Shown in pieces: positions 6,637 to 13,050 of a DNA stretch of 14,938 nt. Origin of the DNA: Gemmatimonadota bacterium (GTDB lineage: Bacteria > Gemmatimonadota > Gemmatimonadetes > Longimicrobiales > Longimicrobiaceae). How positions within the stretch are numbered: the first letter of the stretch is position 1; every line of letters begins with the position of its first letter. Under the pieces are notes generated by a model. The model had not been told where the DNA came from, ran no database searches, and worked only from the letters and a program-made list of their open reading frames with translations. A program made the position numbers and the translations under genes. Where the stretch lies: assembly GCA_019348475.1 (NCBI GenBank), contig JAHWJJ010000045.1, forward strand, positions 1-14,938, read 5' to 3'.

Positions 6637-6999
6637 ATGGCCCTACGAATCTTCGCGGCGCCGGACGGGACGGAGTGGCGGGTGTGGAAAGTGGTTCCCA
6701 GCCTTGCCCTGGACGGAGAATCGCGCGAGTGGGAGCGCCGCGGCCAGGACGTGCTGGCGTTCGACGGTCCCGAGCGGCGCCAGGGCGAGCGGCGCAACGC
6801 CACGCCGTTCGTAAGCCCGCGGCTGTCCGGCGGATGGCTCTGCTTCGAGTCCGGGAACGGCAAGCGGCGCCTGGCCCCGCCCCCGCGGGCGTGGGAGGAT
6901 GCGCCCGATGACGAGCTCGCCCGGTTCTGGGAGAAAGCCGAACCGGTGGCGCAGCGCAAGATCCAGATCCCCGGCCTTTCCCTGCACCGCCTGCCCTGA
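6637..6999 (+). CDS. 120-residue protein of unknown function
   Basis: A soluble protein with no signal peptide or membrane helix that I cannot assign to a family. The N-terminus reads as a compact beta fold with aromatic residues (GTEWRVWKVVP, residues 11-21). There is a strongly basic patch GPERRQGERR (44-53), a Trp/Phe strand GGWLCFESG (65-73), and a helical acidic segment WEDAPDDELARFWEKAEP (86-103). It starts at ATG 6637 because AGGGAG (6623-6628) is eight bases upstream; an in-frame ATG at 6589 lacks a site and adds only a Pro/Ser-rich extension. The basic patch next to a beta fold would suit nucleic-acid or phosphate contacts, but this is speculation. It is a single-gene transcript closed by a strong terminator at 7022-7055. 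Confidence 0.7.
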   Translation: MALRIFAAPDGTEWRVWKVVPSLALDGESREWERRGQDVLAFDGPERRQGERRNATPFVSPRLSGGWLCFESGNGKRRLAPPPRAWEDAPDDELARFWEKAEPVAQRKIQIPGLSLHRLP

Positions 7000-7021
7000 C
7001 CGGCCGTGGACGATGAACGAG

Positions 7022-7055
7022 GCGCGGCGCCGCATGCAGCGGCGCCGCGCTTTTT
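7022..7055 (+). terminator. Strong rho-independent terminator
   Basis: A perfect 12-bp stem, GCGCGGCGCCGC (7022-7033) and GCGGCGCCGCGC (7039-7050), has an ATGCA loop and is followed directly by five T residues (7051-7055). It lies 23 bp after the stop of the 120-residue protein gene. Confidence 0.9.
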
Positions 7056-7584
7056 CGTGATGGAGTGATGGAGTGATGGGAGTGGTTGGCCTCCGAGCCG
7101 GGCGTTGAACTGTGCCACGGTTCAGGATGGTAGCCGGGCCGTTCTCCCCCCCCCGCGCAGTTTGCGGGGGAGGGCCGGGGAGGGGGGCGGCCGGCGGGTG
7201 AGCCAGACCATCCAGTGCGAGTGAAACTGATCGAATGATGGAGTGATGGACTTGGAGTCGTGGTTATCGACCCGCGCGCCTGCGGCAGGGGCAGGCGAGA
7301 TTCGCCCGGCCGAATCGTCCGGATTCCGTACACTCTCCGCCGATCCACAAGCATCCGCCTCGCGGAACATCCCCATCGCCGCCCGCCGCCGGGCTCCCGC
7401 CGTCCGGAATCCGCACACACCCGCGCAGGCTCTCCGTCGCGCAGGAATTCCGCTAAGTGCGACAGCGGCAAAGACTTAACTCAGAGACCGGGCACCGGAA
7501 CGATGCTCGCCATGGGACGGGTCGTCCGCGGGGCAATGCGCCTCTCGCGGACGAATGCAGAACCCGTCCACCGGAGCCCTTTCG
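7056..7584. other. Non-coding stretch with octamers and inverted repeats
   Basis: No credible gene lies here. It holds three octamers (GTGATGGA, GTGATGGA, GTGATGGG; 7057-7080), a hairpin CCCCCGC/GCGGGGG (7150-7156, 7164-7170) beside a run of nine C, two more octamers (ATGATGGA, GTGATGGA; 7235-7250), and a palindrome GATTCG/CGAATC (7299-7304, 7311-7316) about 12 bp before TACACT (7329-7334). The last pair could be an operator and -10 box for the peptidase gene, but no good -35 is present. Confidence 0.5.
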
Positions 7585-8319
7585 ATGTTGTTCCTGCGCC
7601 CGCTGGCCCTGCTGACGACCGCCGCCGCCGGCCTGTCCGCCTGCGGCGGCGCCGGTTCCGCGCCCACGGCGGCCAGCGCCGCAGCGCAGCCGTCCTGCAC
7701 GGCAGCCGCGTCCGTGAGCCTGCAGCCGGGGCAGACGCAGACGCTGAGCCCGCAGCAGGCCGCCTGCTTTCACCTGGCCGCCGGGGACGGGGCCGAGTAC
7801 GCGCTGGCCGGCTACGACGCGCGGGCGCTGGAGGCCTCGCGCGGCGGGGAGCCGACGGGTGCGCTGGCGGATCCGCAGTACACCATCGCCGACGCCACGT
7901 ACGGCGCCGCACAGACCCTGAGCGCCGGCCCCGCGACCGCGGCCGCCCCTGCGCCGCCGGCGCACGTGACGTACTCCAGGTCCGCCGCGCTGGACGCCGC
8001 GGACCCGTTCGCGCGGGCGACGCCCTGGCGCGAGGGCGAGCGCTTCCAGGTAAAGCCGCTGGAGGGAAGCCAGCCGGTGCAGGCGCGCGTGCTCCGCGTG
8101 GTCGGGCGCTTCGCGCTGGCGGTGGTGGAGGGCGACGAGGCGGGCGCCGCGCGGGTGCTGGAGCAGGCCGGCCAGGCGCTGGAGTTCCTGGCTCAGCGCG
8201 GCGTTCCCCTGCTGCAGTCCACCTTCTCCGAGGCGATCCCGGCCACCAGCCCCGGCTCCGGTCAGCTGCTGGTGCTGGCGACGGCGTGGGACCCGGCCAA
8301 AGGGGCCGCGGCCACGTGA
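7585..8319 (+). CDS. Putative lipoprotein metallopeptidase, N-terminal part, ended by an in-frame TGA
   Basis: A 244-residue first part of a gene split by TGA at 8317-8319. Residues 1-20 form a lipoprotein signal (Arg5, Leu/Ala core, lipobox LSAC with Cys20). The next 220 residues are Ala-rich with short strands, and no catalytic motif lies in this half. It includes a linker rich in Ala/Pro, then beta segments such as ERFQVKPLEG and ARVLRVVGRFALAVVEG. ATG 7585 has GGAG eight bases upstream (7573-7576), while the in-frame ATG 7555 has none; the longer start would give 254 residues. The same frame continues without another stop to 9162 and carries the zinc site there, so this is best read as one gene (7585-9162) with a nonsense change, making it a probable pseudogene unless the stop is read through or is a sequence error. 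Confidence 0.65.
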   Translation: MLFLRPLALLTTAAAGLSACGGAGSAPTAASAAAQPSCTAAASVSLQPGQTQTLSPQQAACFHLAAGDGAEYALAGYDARALEASRGGEPTGALADPQYTIADATYGAAQTLSAGPATAAAPAPPAHVTYSRSAALDAADPFARATPWREGERFQVKPLEGSQPVQARVLRVVGRFALAVVEGDEAGAARVLEQAGQALEFLAQRGVPLLQSTFSEAIPATSPGSGQLLVLATAWDPAKGAAAT

Positions 8320-8400
8320 ACCCGCGAGGACGCGGGCGGCGCGTACAGCTTCGTCTGGCTGAACCTGAACCTGCGCCCCGGTAAGGGCGAGGGCTACGCC

Positions 8401-9162
8401 ATGTACGACCACGCCAGCTATCGCGTGAAGGTGCTGGGGCACGAGCTCACCCACGCGTGGCAGGCGTCGTGGCTGCACCAGGCCCACGCGCAGGGCCACG
8501 CCGCCGCGCAGGCGCCCGCGTGGAGCACCGAGGGCGGCGCCGACTTCGTGGCGATGGACCTGGTGCGCCGCTTTCTGGGCGTGGGCCCCGCCGCCAACTG
8601 GAAGTGGTCCGACCACCTGGAGCCGACCCGGGCCAGCGTGGTGTTCGCCCTGGAGCCGTTCGACGCCCGCGGGCGGCTGACCTGGGGCTACTACGACGCC
8701 AGCAGCCTGCTTCGCGACCTGCAGACGCGGCTGATGGCGGCGGGGATGTCGCCCGAGGCGGCGATGGCGGAGGTGTCGAGGGGCGCGGTGGAGGGGTGGC
8801 ACGGCGCGGACGGCGAGGGGGGCGCGTGCGCCGGGCTGGTGGAGCGGATGCGCGCGCGGCTCGGCGCCGAGTGGGACCCCGCCACAGCCGTCCTGCTGTG
8901 GACCGCCTCGCAGGCCGCCGACGACCGCACCCCCAACGCCGCGCTCTCCAACCCCACCTACTACGACGTGGGGAGCGCGGACGCCCGCTACGGCTGGAAG
9001 CCCGCCGCCGAGGTGCGCGCCGGCAGCGGCCAGGGCGCGGCGGTCACGCAGGTTGCCGGGGGCAGCTTCTACGTCCGCGTGAAGAGCGCCGGCGCCGGCG
9101 GCACGCTGAGCGTCGCCAGCAGCACTCCGCACGCGCGGTGGATGATCGTCCGCATCCGCTGA
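8401..9162 (+). CDS. Gluzincin-like zinc metallopeptidase, catalytic C-terminal part
   Basis: It lies in the same frame as the upstream half, beyond the TGA at 8317. Counted from ATG 8401 it has 253 residues. The zinc site is complete: HELTH at 14-18 and, 26 residues after the second His, the third ligand in WSTEGGADFV (Glu44), the arrangement of MA-clan gluzincins with an EG-x-A motif. Asp48 follows. A helical region (about 50-175) and a C-terminal beta-rich tail (SFYVRVKSAGAGGTLSVAS) come next. A purine-rich AGGGCGAGGG about eight bases upstream could allow separate initiation at 8401, but the product would lack the lipoprotein signal and stay cytosolic. The coding sequence between 8320 and 8400 is open and protein-like (AYSFVWLNLNLRPGKGEG), so the two halves were clearly one gene. 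The specific family is not recognised; the substrate is unknown. Confidence 0.65.
   Translation: MYDHASYRVKVLGHELTHAWQASWLHQAHAQGHAAAQAPAWSTEGGADFVAMDLVRRFLGVGPAANWKWSDHLEPTRASVVFALEPFDARGRLTWGYYDASSLLRDLQTRLMAAGMSPEAAMAEVSRGAVEGWHGADGEGGACAGLVERMRARLGAEWDPATAVLLWTASQAADDRTPNAALSNPTYYDVGSADARYGWKPAAEVRAGSGQGAAVTQVAGGSFYVRVKSAGAGGTLSVASSTPHARWMIVRIR
8450..8636. repeat. Source copy, left arm, of the duplicated segment
   Basis: These 187 bp match 10402-10588 without gaps at a constant offset of 1952, with 7 mismatches by my count. The segment encodes HAWQ through the EGGADF zinc-ligand region of the peptidase; the HEL of HELTH lies just outside it. Confidence 0.9.
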
Positions 9163-9356
9163 TCCGGCAGCACACGACCATGCGTCCCGATCCACCGCAT
9201 CCACCCATCGACAGGAACCGTTGCCATGAGCCGCCAGAGCTACGCCAGGACCCGCGCCTCCGCCGCCCGCGTCCGCCCCCTGATCCAGGGGTTCGCCGTG
9301 ATGGCGACGTGCGCGGCGGCGGCCTGGGCCGGGTCGCTGGTCTGATCATCCGCCGA
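9131..9356. repeat. Source copy, right arm, of the duplicated segment
   Basis: This matches 10589-10813. The first 95 bp carry about seven substitutions and a one-base gap. The remaining 131 bp (9226-9356), starting exactly at the small ORF's ATG, are identical. The segment between the two arms (8637-9130) is missing from the second copy. Confidence 0.9.
9226..9345 (+). CDS. 39-residue membrane peptide, copy 1
   Basis: A short ORF with an Arg/Ser-rich N-terminus (MSRQSYARTRASAARVRP: five Arg) followed by a hydrophobic stretch, residues 19-39 (about LIQGFAVMATCAAAAWAGSLV), long enough for one membrane helix. By the positive-inside rule the Arg end would be cytosolic. ACAGGAA lies about eight bases upstream as a Shine-Dalgarno. 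It starts 63 bp after the peptidase stop and 43 bp before the HD-domain regulator gene, so it could be part of that transcript. An identical copy lies at 10683. There is no cleavage site and no RR-x-F-L-K Tat motif. It is not a recognised family. Support comes from the ribosome site, composition and exact nucleotide conservation between copies. Confidence 0.55.
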   Translation: MSRQSYARTRASAARVRPLIQGFAVMATCAAAAWAGSLV

Positions 9357-9388
9357 CTGCCGACACCCATCAGCCAGAGAAACCTTCC

Positions 9389-10384
9389 ATGATGTTGAGC
9401 GGACGCATTCTCCTCGTCAGCGACCGGGACGACGTGGTCGCCGAGCTGGAGCCCATGATCCGCGCCGGCCAGCACATGGCCAGCGTGGTGCCCGACGGAA
9501 GCGAGGCCATGAAGCTGCTGGCCGAGGGCATGGTTCCCGACGTGGTGATCAGCGACGTGGGGAGCGAACGGTCGCTGGAGGGGATCGGCTATGTTCGCCG
9601 CTTTCGCGAGCTGAACCGCGCCGGCGGGCACCTGGTGGTCACCGAGCCCGGAGCCCCGTTAGACCGCCGGCCGGAGGCGGCGCAGGAGCGCTTCGCCGTG
9701 CTCCCCCGCCCGTTTCGCAGCGAAGAGGTGCAGCGAACGCTGGACGCGGCGCTGCAGCGGATGGAGGCGGAGTTCCGGACGCTGCGGGCGGAGGTGTGGC
9801 GGTCGATGGACCGGCTGCGGCGCGAGGTGGTGGACGCGCGCGCCGAGATGGTGAAGGCCCTGGCCATGACCATTGCGGCGCGCGACCACTTCATGCACGG
9901 GCACTGCGAGCGCGTGGCCGACACCTGCCGGGCCATGGCGGTGGCGCTGCACCTGGCGGACGAGGACGCCGAGCTGCTGGTGCAGGCGGCGCAGCTGCAC
10001 GAGATCGGCAAGATGTCGGTGCCGCTGGAACTGCTGCAGAAGACGGCGCCGCTGTCCACGGAAGAGCTGGAGCGCATCCGCTCGCACACGCGGGTGGGCG
10101 CGGGGATCGTGCGGGGCATTCCCACGCTGCGGCGGCTGGCGCCCCTGATCGAGCACCACATGACGGACCACTGCGAGCTGGCCGGCGAGATCGCCCCCAT
10201 CTCGCCGGAGTTCCTGCTTACCGGGATCCTGCGGGTGGTTGATGCCTGGGACGCCATGACCTCGGAGCGCTCCTACCGCCCCGCCCTGCCCCGCGCCTAC
10301 TGGGAGCCCTTCATCCGCGCCGGCGCCGGCACGCGCTTCCACCCGCGGGCCGTCGCCACGCTGATGCGCATCCTGCCGAGGTGA
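9389..10384 (+). CDS. Receiver-like plus HD-type output domain protein (degenerate HD-GYP)
   Basis: 331 residues. Residues 5-120 resemble a response-regulator receiver: acidic pair near Asp12/Asp14, probable phospho-acceptor Asp56 in DVVISDVG, and near the end LPRPF, where the usual Lys-Pro is Arg-Pro, so switching may be altered. A helical linker (about 125-160) leads to an HD-superfamily domain with MHGHCERVADTCRAMA, then HEIGKM at 204-209 (normally HDIGKM), SHTRVGAGIVRGI, and a His pair at 256-257. The HH-x-R-x-D-G-x-GYP signature is absent: the segment reads HHMTDHCELAGEIAP. The end, RVVDAWDAMTSERSYRPAL, is typical of HD-GYP proteins. HD-GYP enzymes hydrolyse cyclic-di-GMP; with Glu for Asp and no GYP, catalysis here is doubtful and a binding or protein-contact role is likely. 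ATG at 9389 or 9392; Shine-Dalgarno weak. The stop codon is inside an octamer array. Confidence 0.85.
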   Translation: MMLSGRILLVSDRDDVVAELEPMIRAGQHMASVVPDGSEAMKLLAEGMVPDVVISDVGSERSLEGIGYVRRFRELNRAGGHLVVTEPGAPLDRRPEAAQERFAVLPRPFRSEEVQRTLDAALQRMEAEFRTLRAEVWRSMDRLRREVVDARAEMVKALAMTIAARDHFMHGHCERVADTCRAMAVALHLADEDAELLVQAAQLHEIGKMSVPLELLQKTAPLSTEELERIRSHTRVGAGIVRGIPTLRRLAPLIEHHMTDHCELAGEIAPISPEFLLTGILRVVDAWDAMTSERSYRPALPRAYWEPFIRAGAGTRFHPRAVATLMRILPR

Positions 10385-10404
10385 TGGAGTGATCGAGTGA
10401 TCCC
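10381..10404. repeat. Octamer array x3 at a stop codon and a duplication breakpoint
   Basis: GTGATGGA, GTGATCGA and GTGATCCC run head to tail. The HD-protein's TGA (10382-10384) is in the first unit. The last bases of the third unit (10402-10404) are also the first bases of the duplicated peptidase fragment. Confidence 0.8.
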
Positions 10405-10588
10405 ACGCCTGGCAGGCGTCGTGGCTGCACCAGGCCCGCGAGCAGGGCCACGCCGCCGCGCAGGCGCCCCCGTGGAGCATCGAGGGCGGCGCCAATTTCG
10501 TGGCGATGGACCTGGTGCGCCGCTTTCTGGGCGTGGGCCCCGCCGCCAACTGGAAGTGGTCCGACCACCTGGAGCCGACCCGGGCCAG
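10402..10588 (+). pseudogene. Peptidase gene remnant
   Basis: This fragment keeps the peptidase reading from HAWQ through the third zinc ligand (EGGANFV; Asp of the source copy is Asn here) to EPTRA. The HEL of HELTH, the N-terminus and the C-terminal 165 residues are missing, and an in-frame TGA lies immediately upstream (10398-10400). It cannot make a working enzyme. By chance it continues in frame into the small ORF at 10683, giving a 100-codon chimeric frame from GTG 10500 that I do not regard as a gene. Confidence 0.8.
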
Positions 10589-10682
10589 ACGCCCGCTGGA
10601 TGATCGTCCGTATCCGCTGATCCGGCCGCACACGACGCGCGTCCCGATCCACCGCATCCACCCGTCGACAGGAACCGTTGCC

Positions 10683-10802
10683 ATGAGCCGCCAGAGCTAC
10701 GCCAGGACCCGCGCCTCCGCCGCCCGCGTCCGCCCCCTGATCCAGGGGTTCGCCGTGATGGCGACGTGCGCGGCGGCGGCCTGGGCCGGGTCGCTGGTCT
10801 GA
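10683..10802 (+). CDS. 39-residue membrane peptide, copy 2
   Basis: Identical in nucleotide and protein sequence to the ORF at 9226, including the upstream ACAGGAACCGTTGCC with its Shine-Dalgarno. The peptidase DNA ahead of it has several substitutions relative to the source copy, yet not one base of the 120-bp ORF differs. It may be expressed from its own site. Position after the HD-domain gene rather than before it means the two copies flank that gene. Confidence 0.5.
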   Translation: MSRQSYARTRASAARVRPLIQGFAVMATCAAAAWAGSLV

Positions 10803-10812
10803 TCATCCGCCG

Positions 10813-11001
10813 ATGCCGACCGTGGATAGGGAGTGCCGGGCCAGCGCCCGGCGAGGCCCCCCCCGTGCCCTGGCGGAGATCTACGCCATTCTCGCCGGCG
10901 TGGCCGGGACACGCCGCCTGACGCCGGAGGAGTGGCTCATCATCGAGATCTGCGAATCTACCGAGGCGGATCTGGAAGGTCCGGACTTGCTCGTCGGCTA
11001 G
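10813..11001 (+). CDS. Small hypothetical protein, start uncertain
   Basis: A 62-residue frame. The first 18 residues are basic and unstructured. The rest reads as a plausible helical protein (ALAEIYAILAGVAG, then LTPEEWLIIEICESTEADLEG), with protein-like composition. There is no Shine-Dalgarno before ATG 10813, and that ATG sits exactly at the end of the duplicated DNA: the source copy has CCGACTGCC where this one has CCGATGCC. The ATG may therefore be new, and the gene may be a fragment whose original start was lost in the duplication; GTG 10822 is another in-frame option. Function unknown. Confidence 0.4.
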   Translation: MPTVDRECRASARRGPPRALAEIYAILAGVAGTRRLTPEEWLIIEICESTEADLEGPDLLVG

Positions 11002-11067
11002 CGTCCGCTCCCCCCTTCATCGGGGGACGCGGCGCCTGCCCCGAATCCAACGTAGGGCAGTACCGAT

Positions 11068-11160
11068 GGAATGCGTGGGCGCGTGAGTGCGTGCGTGGAT
11101 GCGGGTTCACCCGCTCATGCGGCGGACCGACCACGCGCACCCGTTCACCCGTTCACCCGC

Positions 11161-11164
<4 letters not shown>
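11068..11164. repeat. Converging octamer arrays at the 3' end of the sigma-54 regulator gene
   Basis: On the minus strand, ATGAGCGG, GTGAACGG, GTGAACGG and GTGCGCGT run from 11164 down to 11133, and the regulator's TGA stop (11161-11163) is inside the first unit. A second short set (11103-11118) and plus-strand GTGNNNNN-type units (about 11068-11100) face it. A short inverted repeat GCGGGT/ACCCGC lies at 11101-11114. Confidence 0.7.
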
Positions 11165-12525
<1,361 letters not shown>

Positions 12526-13050
12526 CGTACAAAGCAGGGGCGGCGAGCGGGTTGGAACATAAAGATTGCGCACAGGCGGCGATTCTGCCAGCGCGCCCGG
12601 GGCTGGAGGGGGGGTGTCCAGCGTCCCCTTTGCCGTCCGTGGTGCCGTCTGCCTCGCAGCTCGCGATGACGGGGTGGCGCAAGGGGAGCGAACCCGGCCC
12701 GCGCCCCACCCCCCGGGCAGGGAGATAAAGCTCCGTTACACGTCGGAGGCGGCCGCTCCCCTGCGCGCCCTTTGCGCCAACGTGCACCTCACCGTGGGCA
12801 CGTACCCGCAGCACAGGGGGCGCGGCGGCCGCTAGCGGCGCTATACTTTTGTGCCATTCTGGGCTGCGCAGTCCCGCTCGGGGGTGGTGTGCGGGCTTCG
12901 AAATTTCTGCAACTGCCTGAAACTGTGATCCGCGGTACTGCGTCTAAATCCAGGCCTTGTAGAACGTTATAGGGAACGGTATCCTGAGCTGCACACGTGT
13001 GTTTCTGCGACCGCCGCCGCGGGCCCGGGTCGCCGATCCGCGCGGTTACC
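12526..13050. promoter_or_regulatory. Divergent control region between regulator and kinase genes
   Basis: These 525 bp hold no credible gene. A 12-bp perfect palindrome GCCGCTAGCGGC (12828-12839) lies two bases before TATACT (12842-12847), a good -10 box for the rightward kinase, although no -35 consensus is spaced correctly. This is a candidate promoter with an operator over it. The base composition from about 12840 to 12990 is noticeably more AT-rich than elsewhere, as expected of a promoter region. No sigma-54 -24/-12 element was recognised. Confidence 0.35.

Larger units (their letters stand above)
10402..10813. repeat. Internally deleted second copy of the peptidase/small-ORF segment
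   Basis: 10402-10588 matches 8450-8636 and 10589-10813 matches 9131-9356, so about 494 bp between the arms are missing. Both copies have the same orientation and flank the HD-domain gene, forming direct repeats about 2 kb apart. I see no transposase or terminal inverted repeats. Confidence 0.9.

Noticed and set aside
8317..8336. TGA plus hairpin as a selenocysteine (SECIS) site
   Set aside because: The hairpin is short, GC-driven and its AGGA loop does not match known bacterial SECIS loops. A zinc peptidase has no obvious need for selenocysteine at this position. Kept only as a question under the in-frame TGA finding.
7260..8384. 374-codon frame overlapping the peptidase gene
   Set aside because: It is Arg/Gly-rich translation of the peptidase in another frame. 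The peptidase frame has the signal peptide, lipobox and zinc motif.
10500..10802. 100-codon frame joining the peptidase remnant to the 39-residue peptide
   Set aside because: The junction is produced by the internal deletion, the start would be an unsupported GTG inside a pseudogene, and the same small ORF has its own ribosome site in both copies.
11008..11037. Possible hairpin GCGTCC...GGACGC with an inner C-run and G-run as a terminator
   Set aside because: The stem is bulged and there is no T-run, so it is not a convincing terminator.
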